From positions 86,635-150,634 of the forward strand of contig JBNJGD010000005.1 of NCBI GenBank assembly GCA_051747425.1: DNA of 64,000 bases. The letters are read 5' to 3'. Below the pieces are notes generated by a model. It had not been told where the DNA came from, did not search any database, and saw only the letters and a program-made list of their open reading frames with translations. The position numbers and the translations under genes are program-made. Of the stretch, positions 51,089 through 60,033 are shown one piece after another; position 1 is the stretch's first letter; each line of letters opens with the position of its first letter. The DNA comes from HTCC5015 sp051747425. GTDB lineage: Bacteria > Pseudomonadota > Gammaproteobacteria > HTCC5015.

Positions 51089-51700
51089 ATGAGCGGTTCA
51101 CTGGCCGACCAGTTTCTCAGCGCCGGGCTGGTATCCGAGGAGGATGTCGCCAAGGCCGAGGCGGAAAAAAAGCGCCCCAAGCGCCAGGGGCGGGGCAAAC
51201 CACCTGCCGGCAAGGGCAAAAAACCGGCCCGTGGCGGCAGAGGCAAAGCGCCGGCAACACCCTCGGCGCCGCCCGAGGTCGCCAACCGGGAGGCTCAGCG
51301 CGCCCGGCGCAGTGGCGAGCACATCTCCCGCGCCGAGCGGGAAAAGCGCGCGCAGCAGGCCAGAAGCGAGGAGCGCCGACTGCTCAATATCCGGCTGGCC
51401 GAGCTGCTCAAGGACCAACCGGTCGAGACGCCCGGCACCGACCCGGACGGCAAGGTCAAATTCCACTACCCCTACGAGGGCAAAATTCGCGGCATCCATG
51501 TCACCCCGGAACAGCGCGACCGGCTGGCCAACGGCGAGTGGTCGGTGACCCTGATCAAGGCCAAAACCCGGCTGGTCCCCACCGCTCTGGTCGAGTCGAT
51601 CCTGGCCATCGACCCCGAGCGTTTTATCTACACCGTCGATCCCGAAGCCGACGATGACGCCTACGCGGACCACCCGGTCCCCGACGACCTGATGTGGTAA
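51089..51700 (+). CDS. DUF2058 nucleoprotein-associated protein
   Basis: A 203-residue DUF2058 (YaiL-like) protein. A Lys/Arg/Pro-rich N-terminal half (EKKRPKRQGRGKPPAGKGKK) suggests nucleic-acid binding. The conserved C-terminal part has KVKFHYPYEGKIRGIHVTPE near residue 120 and LVPTALVESILAIDPERFIY near residue 167. Function is unknown. The stop is 3 nt before sbcB. Confidence 0.92.
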   Translation: MSGSLADQFLSAGLVSEEDVAKAEAEKKRPKRQGRGKPPAGKGKKPARGGRGKAPATPSAPPEVANREAQRARRSGEHISRAEREKRAQQARSEERRLLNIRLAELLKDQPVETPGTDPDGKVKFHYPYEGKIRGIHVTPEQRDRLANGEWSVTLIKAKTRLVPTALVESILAIDPERFIYTVDPEADDDAYADHPVPDDLMW

Positions 51701-51703
51701 GCC

Positions 51704-53128
51704 ATGAGCAATAGCTATTACTGGTACGATCTCGAAACCTTCGGCACCGATCCGAAGACCACCCGCATTGCCCAGTTTGCCGGCATTCGCACGGATGAAA
51801 ACCTGGAGCCCCTGGGCGACCCGCTGATGATCTATTGCCAACCGGGCCCCGACTTTCTGCCGGACCCCGAGGCCTGCCTGATTACCGGTATCACTCCGCA
51901 ACTGGCGCTGGCTCAAGGTATGCCGGAGAGCGAGTTTATGGCTCGCATCCAGGGCGAATTCAGCCAGCCGGGCACCTGCGTACTCGGCTACAACAACCTG
52001 CGTTTCGACGACGAATTCGTCCGCTACGGGCTTTACCGCAATTTTTTCGACCCCTATGCCCGGGAGTGGCAAAACGGCAACTCGCGCTGGGATCTGATCG
52101 ATGTCGTCCGTCTGACCCGGGCGCTGCGACCCGAAGGTATCGAGTGGCCCTTTCACGACGACGGTACGCCGAGCAACAAACTCGAGGATCTGACCACTGC
52201 CAACGGCCTCGGCCACAGCCGTGCCCACGACGCCCTGTCGGATGTCGAGGCCACCATCGCCGTAGCCCGGCTGATCCGCGACAAACAGCCCAAACTCTGG
52301 GCCTTCTGCCGCGACAACCGCGACAAGCGCAAACTCGCCGGCCAGCTCAAGGTAGCCAGTAAGGATCCGGTCATCCACATTTCCGGCATGTACGGCAACG
52401 AGCGCGCCAGCACGGCCCTCGTCGTCCCCGTGGCCCGCCACCCGAGCAACAAGAACGGCGTCATCGTCTACGACCTGGCCCACGATCCCTCAGAACTGCT
52501 GACCCTGGACAGCGAGTCCATCGCCGAACGCGTTTTTACCCGCACTGAAGACCTGGGGGACAAAACCCGCCTGCCGCTGAAAACTGTGCACCTCAACAAG
52601 TGCCCGGTGATAGCGCCACTGGGCACCCTGAGCGACGAGGCCGCCGAGCGACTGGGCATCGATGTCCCGGCCCAGCTCGCCCGCATCGATCCCTTTAAGC
52701 GTGCCGGTGACCTCGAACAGCGGATCCAGCAGGCCTTTGGCCAGCAGCGCTTCGACCCCGTTGAGGACCCGGACCAGGCGCTCTACGGTGGCGGATTTAT
52801 CGGCGACGCCGACAAGGCACTGATGCAACAGATCCACGAGGCCGACGGCGACACACTCACCGGCCTCGACCTTCCCTTCCAGGACAAGCGCCTCCCGGAA
52901 TTGCTGTTCCGCTACCGCGCCCGTAACTACCCGCAAACCCTGTCTCTGGACGAACAGCAGCGCTGGGCCGAAATCTGCCGGGAACGCATCCACGACGGCG
53001 CCGGCGGCTACCTCGACCTCGCCGCCTTCGAGCAAAAACTGATGGCCCTGGCCCAGGAACACGAGCAGGACGAGAGCAAGTTGAAACTGCTCAAACAACT
53101 GGCCGAATACGCCGAACACATCGCCTGA
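51704..53128 (+). CDS. sbcB: Exodeoxyribonuclease I
   Basis: A 474-residue single-strand 3'-5' exonuclease of the DnaQ superfamily. The exonuclease motifs are YDLETFGTDP near residue 5, GYNNLRFDDEFVRY near residue 97 and HSRAHDALSDVEATIAVAR near residue 172. The SH3-like and C-terminal helical domains follow at the usual length. It removes single-stranded ends in recombination and mismatch repair. Confidence 0.96.
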   Translation: MSNSYYWYDLETFGTDPKTTRIAQFAGIRTDENLEPLGDPLMIYCQPGPDFLPDPEACLITGITPQLALAQGMPESEFMARIQGEFSQPGTCVLGYNNLRFDDEFVRYGLYRNFFDPYAREWQNGNSRWDLIDVVRLTRALRPEGIEWPFHDDGTPSNKLEDLTTANGLGHSRAHDALSDVEATIAVARLIRDKQPKLWAFCRDNRDKRKLAGQLKVASKDPVIHISGMYGNERASTALVVPVARHPSNKNGVIVYDLAHDPSELLTLDSESIAERVFTRTEDLGDKTRLPLKTVHLNKCPVIAPLGTLSDEAAERLGIDVPAQLARIDPFKRAGDLEQRIQQAFGQQRFDPVEDPDQALYGGGFIGDADKALMQQIHEADGDTLTGLDLPFQDKRLPELLFRYRARNYPQTLSLDEQQRWAEICRERIHDGAGGYLDLAAFEQKLMALAQEHEQDESKLKLLKQLAEYAEHIA

Positions 53129-53441
53129 CGGTTGGATTGGTTGGCTAAAGGCAACCTTGACCGAAATAACACAGAGCGCACGGAGCACACAGAGAACACT
53201 GAGCGGTAATGGGTGGCTGCAATTGCCAGCCATTGCGAACACAGTGAAGCGATGACAGGCGCTTCGTGGAGAAATTACCAACTTCTAAACGGGTACACTC
53301 AAAATCCTCTGTGCTCTCTGTGTGCTCCGTGGCCTCTGTGTCGTTACTCCCCAAAGTCTCAAAAAACAGCAAACACTTGGCCTGGCCCCGCCGCATCCGT
53401 AAGATGCACAGCATTGTTTTTCAAACCATAGTGACTACAAC
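53129..53441. repeat. Repeat island 7 (gap without genes)
   Basis: The 313-nt gap holds an A tract (53158-53203, starting TGACCGAAATAACACAGAG), a truncated family B remnant (53231-53259) and an A' tract (53307-53343). The A outer end is the reverse complement of the end of island 1 (24519-24537). A weak promoter for the downstream aminotransferase may be near the 3' end. Confidence 0.78.
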
Positions 53442-54623
53442 ATGATCACCAGCTTTCATCCCCCCGTTCGCACCTTGATGGGCCCCGGCCCCTCGGATGT
53501 CCATCCCCGCGTCCTCGCCGCCATGGCGCGCCCCACGATCGGTCACCTGGACCCCGAGTTCATCCGCATGATGGACGAGGTCAAGAGCCTGCTGCAGTAC
53601 GCCTTCAAGACCGACAACCGGCTGACCCTGCCCATCTCAGCCCCCGGTTCGGCGGGCATGGAGACCTGTTTCAACAATCTGCTGGAACCCGGCGACAAGG
53701 TCATCGTTTGCCAGAACGGCGTGTTCGGCGGACGCATGAAAGAGAATGTGGAGCGCAACGACGCGGTACCGGTCATGGTCCATGACGACTGGGGCAAGGC
53801 CGTCGACCCGCAGAAAGTCGAGGACGCGATCAAAGCCAACCCCGACGCCAAAGTCCTGGCCTTTGTCCACGCCGAGACCTCCACCGGCGCCCGCTCAGAC
53901 GCCAAGACCCTCTGCGAACTGGCCCGCAAGTACGACCTGCTGACCATCGTCGACGCCGTTACCAGCCTCGGCGGCTCCGAGCTGGAAGTGGACTTCTGGG
54001 GCATCGACGCGATTTACTCGGGGACGCAAAAGTGCCTGAGCTGCACCCCCGGCATATCACCGGTGAGTTTTTCCGAGCGCGCCGTCGAGGCCATCCATCA
54101 GCGCAAGACCAAAAGCCGCAGCTGGTTTCTGGATATGGATCTGGTGATGGGCTACTGGGGCGCCGGCGCCAAGCGCGCCTACCACCACACCGCGCCCATC
54201 AACAGCCTCTACGCCCTGCATGAATCACTGGTGATGCTGCAGGACGAGGGTCTGGAAAACGCCTGGCAGCGCCACATCGACAACCACCGGGCGCTGGCCG
54301 CCGGCCTTGAGGCCATGGGCCTGAGCTTTGTCGTCGACGCCGAGCACCGCCTGCCCCAGCTCAACTCGGTGTACTCCCCCGAGGGCGTCGACGAGGCCGC
54401 CGTGCGCAGCCGTCTGCTCAATGAGTACGATCTGGAAATTGGCGCTGGTCTGGGCGACTTTGCCGGCAAGGTCTGGCGCATCGGCCTGATGGGCTATGCC
54501 AGCCGCCAAAAAAATGTACTGTTCTGCCTGTCGGCGCTGGAGAACACGCTCAACGAGCTGGGCGCACCCATCCAGAGCAACCGCGCTGTCGCCGCGGCCA
54601 ATGCCGTCTACACATCGCTCTAG
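53442..54623 (+). CDS. PLP-dependent alanine-glyoxylate / serine-pyruvate-type aminotransferase
   Basis: A 393-residue class V aminotransferase. It opens MGPGPSDVHPRVLAAMARP. Further motifs are VHAETSTGARSDAKTL near residue 146, TIVDAVTSLGG near residue 168 and the PLP-lysine site YSGTQKCLSCTPGISPVSFS near residue 192. WFLDMDLVMGYW and HHTAPINSLYALHESL follow. It would move amino groups between alanine or serine and glyoxylate or pyruvate. It is followed by a strong terminator. Confidence 0.93.
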   Translation: MITSFHPPVRTLMGPGPSDVHPRVLAAMARPTIGHLDPEFIRMMDEVKSLLQYAFKTDNRLTLPISAPGSAGMETCFNNLLEPGDKVIVCQNGVFGGRMKENVERNDAVPVMVHDDWGKAVDPQKVEDAIKANPDAKVLAFVHAETSTGARSDAKTLCELARKYDLLTIVDAVTSLGGSELEVDFWGIDAIYSGTQKCLSCTPGISPVSFSERAVEAIHQRKTKSRSWFLDMDLVMGYWGAGAKRAYHHTAPINSLYALHESLVMLQDEGLENAWQRHIDNHRALAAGLEAMGLSFVVDAEHRLPQLNSVYSPEGVDEAAVRSRLLNEYDLEIGAGLGDFAGKVWRIGLMGYASRQKNVLFCLSALENTLNELGAPIQSNRAVAAANAVYTSL

Positions 54624-54698
54624 GGCGCCACGCTTTATTGAAACGCGCCAAACTGCTACAGTGGCAGTGGCACGACAGCAGTAGCTCCTGAAGTGCCC

Positions 54699-54724
54699 GC
54701 CCCGCACCCGGGAAGGTGCGGGGC
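54699..54724. other. Perfect 10-bp stem hairpin without T-run
   Basis: GCCCCGCACC and GGTGCGGGGC enclose a 6-nt loop between the aminotransferase stop and the true terminator at 54741. It may protect the 3' end of the transcript. Confidence 0.5.
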
Positions 54725-54740
54725 ACCTACAGCAGAACGC

Positions 54741-54770
54741 AAAGGCGCCCCAGTCGGGGCGCCTTTTTTA
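54741..54770 (+). terminator. Rho-independent terminator, possibly bidirectional
   Basis: AAAGGCGCCCC and GGGGCGCCTTT form an 11-bp stem around AGTC, followed by T residues on the plus strand and preceded by A residues, so it could also end the converging SDR transcript. Confidence 0.88.
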
Positions 54771-54792
54771 TCGGCACTGGCCGCCGGCGCCG

Positions 54793-55614
54793 CTATTTGC
54801 CACCGATGGGTGCCTCCTGCCGTTCCATCCAGTTCAGCAAACGCGGTGCAAAGCGCTTGGCGTAATAAAGTGCCCAGGCCTCGGGAGACACCGGCACCAC
54901 CGCCCGGTTGCGATCAATCGCCGAGAGAATCGCCCCGGCCACCTTGCCCGGCGGATAGTTGCGCTTTTTGTAAAAGGCCACGGCGTTGTCGCGCCCACCC
55001 TTGGAGAGCTTGCCCTCGTAAACCGTATTGGCCACGATCGCGGTATTGATAATGCCCGGACAAATAGCCGACACCCCGATGCCATGACCGGCCATCTCGG
55101 CCCGCAGCGACTCGGTAAAACCCAGTACGGCAAATTTGGAGGTGCAGTAAATGGGCATGTCCTTGGGCGCCACGAAGGCCGCCGCCGAGGCGATGTTTAC
55201 TACATGTCCCCGACCCCGCTCGACCATCGCCGGAAGGAAGTAGTGACAACCGTGCACCACCCCTTTGACATTGACATCAATCACCTTGTCCCAAGTGTCC
55301 AGAGAAGTCTCGAGAAAGGCGCCGGCCGAGCCAATGCCGGCATTGTTGATCAGAATATCCAGCGCCCCGTGGGCCTTGTTAATGCGCCGGGCCAGGTTGT
55401 TCATGTCACCCCGGCGGGCCACATTGGCCACATGCGACTCACTGCTGCCCCCCTGGCGGGCGACCAATCCAGCGGTCTCTTTCATGCCCGCCTCGTTGAG
55501 ATCGACGAGGACGACATGAGCGCCCTCTGCGGCCAGTTGCAGGGCCGTCTCTCGACCGATGCCGCTGCCGCCCCCGGTGACCAGGGCCACCTGTTTGCTA
55601 TAGCGATTGCCCAT
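54793..55614 (-). CDS. Short-chain dehydrogenase/reductase
   Basis: A 273-residue SDR. The cofactor loop is TGGGSGIGRETALQLAAEG near residue 12. NNAGIGSAG is near residue 89, the catalytic Ser region is VNIASAAAF and the Tyr-Lys pair is IYCTSKFAVLGF near residue 158. It is the last gene of a three-gene run with a hydrolase and a diiron-type protein; lipid or hydrophobic-substrate metabolism is inferred. Confidence 0.92.
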   Translation of the reverse strand: MGNRYSKQVALVTGGGSGIGRETALQLAAEGAHVVLVDLNEAGMKETAGLVARQGGSSESHVANVARRGDMNNLARRINKAHGALDILINNAGIGSAGAFLETSLDTWDKVIDVNVKGVVHGCHYFLPAMVERGRGHVVNIASAAAFVAPKDMPIYCTSKFAVLGFTESLRAEMAGHGIGVSAICPGIINTAIVANTVYEGKLSKGGRDNAVAFYKKRNYPPGKVAGAILSAIDRNRAVVPVSPEAWALYYAKRFAPRLLNWMERQEAPIGGK

Positions 55615-56531
55615 CAGGCGCTCCTCCTGTGTTTGCGGTCCTGTTCGACCCCGTCAATATGCTGGCTGACCCACTGATTGAACTGATGGGCGTGGCTGTG
55701 GTGCGCCCAGTGTTTGGCGTCGATGGGATGTCGAACCAGGTTGGTCGCGTACTCGTCATAGAACTCGAAGAGATCCTCGGAGATAAAGCGGTCCTGACCG
55801 GCAATGATCAATTGAACGGGCAACTTGATACTGCCTTTAAGCGGCACCGACGGCGGGCGAATGGGGTTTTGCCGGTAGAGTTCCAGCGGCCGCAGCATGA
55901 TGGCCTCGACCTGTTGCTGATCGACCTGCTGCAAATAGGGATCGTGGCGATCGACGCCGTTTTGCTTCAGCACTGTCTGCCACAAACGCTTGCCAAAGTG
56001 GCGAACCATCCACTCTGGCACCAGCGGCACATTAAAGAAGTAGACATACCAGGAAAAGGCCAGTTGCTTGAAGCTCTTTGCCATCCGCGCCGGTTTCCCG
56101 GAAAGGGCATTGCGCCTCGCCCAGTCGAGCATCAAGCCGAGGTGCGGGCCCGACATGCTGCTGTAGGAGAGCACGCGCCCGGCGTAATAGGCTTCGCTGA
56201 TAAAGGACCAGCCGATGACCGAACCCCAGTCGTGCCCGACCAGGTGCACTTTGCCCTCGCGACCGGCCACCTCATCGATAACCGCCTCCGTGTCCGCCAG
56301 CAAATGTTCAATCTGGTAGGCGTCGGGCTCCGCCGACCAGGTCGACCGGCCGACGCCACGCATATCAAAGGTCACTACCCGATAGCGGTCCTTCAGACCC
56401 TCTACCTGACGGTGCCAGGTGCGGTGATCGTCGGGGAAACCGTGAAGGAAAACCACTATTGGCGCACCTTCGGGGCCTTCCACCTGTGTGTAGAGCTCGA
56501 CATCGCGGCTCTTTACCATTAATTCTCGCAT
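55614..56531 (-). CDS. Alpha/beta hydrolase, epoxide-hydrolase-like
   Basis: A 305-residue alpha/beta hydrolase. The ATG at 56531 follows GGAGTTAGTG. HGFPDDHRTWHRQ near residue 30 is the oxyanion region. GHDWGSVIGWSF near residue 100 carries Asp at the nucleophile position, as in epoxide hydrolases and haloalkane dehalogenases. A C-terminal ending AKHWAHHSHAHQF supplies His candidates. Its stop overlaps the SDR start by 1 nt. Confidence 0.9.
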   Translation of the reverse strand: MRELMVKSRDVELYTQVEGPEGAPIVVFLHGFPDDHRTWHRQVEGLKDRYRVVTFDMRGVGRSTWSAEPDAYQIEHLLADTEAVIDEVAGREGKVHLVGHDWGSVIGWSFISEAYYAGRVLSYSSMSGPHLGLMLDWARRNALSGKPARMAKSFKQLAFSWYVYFFNVPLVPEWMVRHFGKRLWQTVLKQNGVDRHDPYLQQVDQQQVEAIMLRPLELYRQNPIRPPSVPLKGSIKLPVQLIIAGQDRFISEDLFEFYDEYATNLVRHPIDAKHWAHHSHAHQFNQWVSQHIDGVEQDRKHRRSA

Positions 56532-56638
56532 CACTAACTCCACAAAAACGACCCGACAATGTGCGGGCCGCCCTTTTCAAAAATTGATTACATCATGATT
56601 CAAGCGGGCACTTTTGTCACCCGGGCTGCCGGGCCACC

Positions 56639-57571
56639 TCAAGCGGCCCGGAAACCGCCAGATCCGGAAAAGCGCGCCGCCGCCGGTGACCTGGCCAGAT
56701 AGGCCTCCGCCTGCTCCGTACTGGCCTCTTTGACCGGATCGTACCAGGGCACAAAATAGCGACTGGCTTGACGCGCCAGCCAGCCCAGCGAGGGCAGACG
56801 CTCGGTGCGCGACACGCGCTGCCACTCCATCCAGTAGAAGAGACCCAGCAGGCGCGGTTTCCTGTCCTTCAACGCCGGATCCTGGGCCATCATGTGCGTC
56901 GCCCCCTGAGCCCACAGTCCCATCAGAACGGGAAACACGATGGTCATCTGGAAGTAGCGCATGGGGTAGCGACCCCCCAGGTGCTTGTAGACATCAAAGG
57001 CCACGCTGCGGTGCTCGACCTCTTCGGCACCGTGCCAGCGCAACAGGTCCAGAATGGTCGGATCGGCGCCGGCCCGGTCCCACTCGCTGTTGTCCAGGGC
57101 GTATTTGCCCAGAACACAGGTAAAGTGCTCAATCGCCGCAATCAGGCCCAGGCGAAACTTGAGCCACTGCTTTTCCAGTGAAGGCGGCACCGTATAACCA
57201 AAGGGCTGGTCGTGCAGAGCCTGGTCGAACCACCATTCGACTCCGGCAATAAAATCGCGCACCTCCATGCCCTGGGCCTCGAGAAACTCGGCAATACCGG
57301 TATTGTGGGCGCGGGCGTGAGTGGCCTCCTGACGAATAAATCCCTTCACATCCTCGCGCAGCCGTTCGTCCTCAATATACGGAAGAGCCTTGTTGTAGAT
57401 TTTGCAGAAGAAGAATTCGCCGGCGGGCAAAATGGTGTGAATCACACTGACAAAGTGGCTGCTGAACGCATCACCGGGAATCCAGTGAAGTGGCGTTCCG
57501 GAAAAATCAAATCGGACCTTGCGTTGAATCAAAGGAACATCGGTGTGGGATGCTGGCTTGTGACGAATCAT
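56639..57571 (-). CDS. Predicted metal-dependent hydrolase (PF10118 type)
   Basis: A 310-residue protein with a ferritin-like diiron pattern. ExxH motifs are seen in RQEATHARAHNTG near residue 85 and WHGAEEVEHRSVAFDVY near residue 180; AGEFFFCKIYNKALPYI near residue 50 supplies an upstream acidic ligand. Family members are annotated metal-dependent hydrolases of unknown substrate. It leads the three-gene run and is divergent from the AraC gene at 57744. Confidence 0.85.
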   Translation of the reverse strand: MIRHKPASHTDVPLIQRKVRFDFSGTPLHWIPGDAFSSHFVSVIHTILPAGEFFFCKIYNKALPYIEDERLREDVKGFIRQEATHARAHNTGIAEFLEAQGMEVRDFIAGVEWWFDQALHDQPFGYTVPPSLEKQWLKFRLGLIAAIEHFTCVLGKYALDNSEWDRAGADPTILDLLRWHGAEEVEHRSVAFDVYKHLGGRYPMRYFQMTIVFPVLMGLWAQGATHMMAQDPALKDRKPRLLGLFYWMEWQRVSRTERLPSLGWLARQASRYFVPWYDPVKEASTEQAEAYLARSPAAARFSGSGGFRAA

Positions 57572-57615
57572 GAATCACCTCGCGCCATTACACTGGCTTT
57601 GTTCTAATAATGAGT

Positions 57616-57631
57616 TGTTACACAGTGTTAC
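57616..57631. promoter_or_regulatory. TGTTAC direct repeat (10-bp period) between divergent genes
   Basis: TGTTAC occurs at 57616-57621 and again at 57626-57631, one helical turn apart, 45-60 nt upstream of the PF10118 gene start. Such in-phase half-sites suit an AraC-type protein, and an AraC gene is divergent here. Not tested. Confidence 0.4.
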
Positions 57632-57743
57632 GAAAACTTAGGCGGGGGTCAGGTCAGAATTTGCCAGTTTTTTGTCATTTTCAGCCAGAGGTGGTCGCTC
57701 AGTCTCAATTGGCGCCACCGGCAATAGCGACAATAATGACCGC

Positions 57744-58775
57744 ATGTTGCCAATAACGCCCCGAGACAGCCGCTGCCACCTTCAGCACTTTGAGCCCTTG
57801 ATAGAGGACGCCCTCTGCAAGGGCGTCTCCGAGTCCGAGCTGCTCCACGGTACCGGCATAGATTACCGCAAGGTCAAAACCGGCGATTTACTCATCAGCC
57901 CGGAACAGGTGGAGCGACTGATTCTCAACGCACTGGACCTCTGCCCGGAAGACTTTGGTCTGTCACTGGGGCAATCGCTGAACCTGAGCGCCTTTGGCAT
58001 CGTCGGCTACGCCGCTTTGAGCAGTCCGACTACGGGCGATGCCCTGTACATCGCCAGCCGCTACATGCCCGTGGTTATGCCCATGCTGAATGTGAAGTTG
58101 GAGCAAAGCGGGGACAGGGCCTGGCTGGACCTTTCGCTGACTTGCCGGGTTGATCCACGGGTAGAGTCCGTGTTGATCGAAATCACTCTGGCCAGCCTGC
58201 ACGCCATGGCTAGCCATGTATTGCGCGACCGGATGCCCCCTGTGACTCTGGAAATTACAGCGCGACCGCGACAGCACCAACAGCAGTACGCCCGTGAAAA
58301 GGGCGCCCTGCTGGTCGGCGAGCGCCCGGGGAACCGCATTGTCTTCAATCGGGATGTGCTCGACGAGCCCATGCCACTGGCCAACTTCAACACCTACAAG
58401 ATGTCAGTGGAGCAATGCGAGGCCATGCTGGACCGGCTTCCGGGGCTGAATCGCAATCTGGCCGCCGGCATCCGGCAGCGCCTGCTCTACCAGGACTTGC
58501 CCCTGCCGAGCCAGGAGCAGGTCGCTCAAGAGTTGCACATGAGCACCCGGACCCTTCACCGCTTCCTCCAGCGTGAAGGAACCAGTTTTCGCGAAATTGC
58601 CCGGGAGGTGCTAACCATGCAGGCCAAACGACTGCTCGAGGAGAGCGACTGGCGCATCGGCAAAATCGCCCTCGAACTGGGCTACAGCGATTCGGCCAAT
58701 TTCAGCCGCGCTTTTCGCCGTGACACCGGCGTCTCCCCTTCCACTTACCGGCGATCCATGGCGATCAGGCAGTAG
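57744..58775 (+). CDS. AraC-family transcriptional regulator
   Basis: A 343-residue AraC regulator of the Arabinose_bd type. The ATG at 57744 is preferred to a TTG at 57672. The N-terminal domain carries LGQSLNLSAFGIVGYAALSS near residue 82. The DNA-binding domain has VAQELHMSTRTLHRFLQREG near residue 255 and IALELGYSDSANFSRAFRRDTGVSPSTYRR near the end. It is divergent from the PF10118/hydrolase/SDR run and is the obvious candidate regulator. Its end overlaps the converging GST end by 11 nt. Confidence 0.92.
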   Translation: MLPITPRDSRCHLQHFEPLIEDALCKGVSESELLHGTGIDYRKVKTGDLLISPEQVERLILNALDLCPEDFGLSLGQSLNLSAFGIVGYAALSSPTTGDALYIASRYMPVVMPMLNVKLEQSGDRAWLDLSLTCRVDPRVESVLIEITLASLHAMASHVLRDRMPPVTLEITARPRQHQQQYAREKGALLVGERPGNRIVFNRDVLDEPMPLANFNTYKMSVEQCEAMLDRLPGLNRNLAAGIRQRLLYQDLPLPSQEQVAQELHMSTRTLHRFLQREGTSFREIAREVLTMQAKRLLEESDWRIGKIALELGYSDSANFSRAFRRDTGVSPSTYRRSMAIRQ

Positions 58776-59379
58776 CCGAGGGCCGCTCGCTGACGCGCCG
58801 GTGCCAGGCCTCGAGGTGCTTGAGCCCCTCCTGCTCGTGGCGAAGTGCCACCACCCGGGCAAAGTCGACGGCGCAGAGGGCGGTGATATCAGCTACGGTA
58901 AAGCGCGAACCGGCGATGTAGTCCTGCCCGGCCAAGTGCGTATCCAGCCAGGCAAACATCTTGCGGGCGCGCTCCAGGCTGATCTCGCCCCACTCGGCAC
59001 AGATGCGCTCACGATCGGCAAACAGCCCCTTGATGTTGCGAAAGGCCATCAACACCGGATAGAACAGATTAAACTCGATCCGCCGCTGCCACATCTCGAT
59101 CTCGGCCTGCTCCAGCGCTTCTTTACCCATCAGGTTTGGCTCCGGGTAAAGCGCCTCCAGATAGCGACAAATGGCGATGGACTCACTGATCCGCGTACCG
59201 TCGTCGAGCTCCAGCACCGGCACCTGGGCCAGGGGGTTCAGGTTGAGAAAATCCTCGCCCAGGTTCTCTCCTGCCGACAGGTCGACCTGGACTGTCTCAA
59301 TATCGTGGAGACCCTTCTCGGCCATAAAGATGCGCACGCGGCGAGGATTGGGTGCAGTTTTCAGCTCGTATAACTTCAT
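58765..59379 (-). CDS. Glutathione S-transferase
   Basis: A 204-residue GST. The thioredoxin domain opens MKLYELKTAPNPRRVRIFMA and contains NPLAQVPVLELDDGTRISES near residue 48. The C-terminal helices have GSRFTVADITALCAVDFAR near residue 157, the N-capping box. The ATG at 59379 follows GGAAGAAATCAG. The likely role is conjugation of glutathione to electrophiles. Confidence 0.93.
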   Translation of the reverse strand: MKLYELKTAPNPRRVRIFMAEKGLHDIETVQVDLSAGENLGEDFLNLNPLAQVPVLELDDGTRISESIAICRYLEALYPEPNLMGKEALEQAEIEMWQRRIEFNLFYPVLMAFRNIKGLFADRERICAEWGEISLERARKMFAWLDTHLAGQDYIAGSRFTVADITALCAVDFARVVALRHEQEGLKHLEAWHRRVSERPSATA

Positions 59380-59395
59380 CTGATTTCTTCCGCTT

Positions 59396-59896
59396 TCAAA
59401 TGGTGTGCAGGGCGCGCTGGTAGTGTGCGCGGTTTTCTTCGCTGAAGCAGACAAAGTGCACCAGCATATCGGGGTGATCGTGCAAAAACGACGACACCGT
59501 GTCCACGGCAATGTGGCTGGCCTCGTCCATGGGATAGCCGTAGACGCCACAGCTGATCGCAGGGAAGGCCACGCTGCGCAGGCCGCGTTCCGCCGCCAGC
59601 GCCAGGGACTCACGGTAACAACTGGCGAGCAACTCCGGCTCCCCGGACTGGCCATCTCGATACACTGGCCCCACTGTGTGGATGACATAGCGCGCCGGCA
59701 ACTGAAACCCCGGCGTGATTTTGGCTTGCCCGGTGTCGCAGCCCTGGAGTTGACGACAGGCCGCCAGCAACTCCGGCCCCGCCGCGCGGTGTATCGCACC
59801 ATCGACGCCGCCACCGCCGAGTAGCGTCTTGTTGGCGGCATTGACGATGGCGTCCACGGACATTTGGGTAATGTCACCCAAGCTCAATTCGATCAT
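59396..59896 (-). CDS. Macro-domain O-acetyl-ADP-ribose deacetylase
   Basis: A 166-residue macro domain. The ADP-ribose-binding parts are SVDAIVNAANKTLLGGGGVDG near residue 13 and SCGVYGYPMDEAS near residue 116. The ATG at 59896, preceded by AGAGGAAACCGAT, is chosen over an upstream ATG. The enzyme removes ADP-ribose or its acetyl ester from substrates. It lies 16 nt upstream of the GST gene on the same strand. Confidence 0.9.
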   Translation of the reverse strand: MIELSLGDITQMSVDAIVNAANKTLLGGGGVDGAIHRAAGPELLAACRQLQGCDTGQAKITPGFQLPARYVIHTVGPVYRDGQSGEPELLASCYRESLALAAERGLRSVAFPAISCGVYGYPMDEASHIAVDTVSSFLHDHPDMLVHFVCFSEENRAHYQRALHTI

Positions 59897-60033
59897 ATCG
59901 GTTTCCTCTGAATGCCAATGACTGTCGCCGAAGTCGTCCAGCATAGCCCAAGGCGAGGGCATTCAGACAGCCCCGATACAGTCGGCGGCTTTTTTGCTAT
60001 GGTCTCGTGGCACAGGCGCCACGGGAACCTTTC

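Noticed and set aside
53158..53343. CACAGAG tracts considered as a CRISPR array
   Set aside because: Units are 7-9 nt with no constant 23-50-nt repeat and no equal spacers; they are inverted island termini instead.
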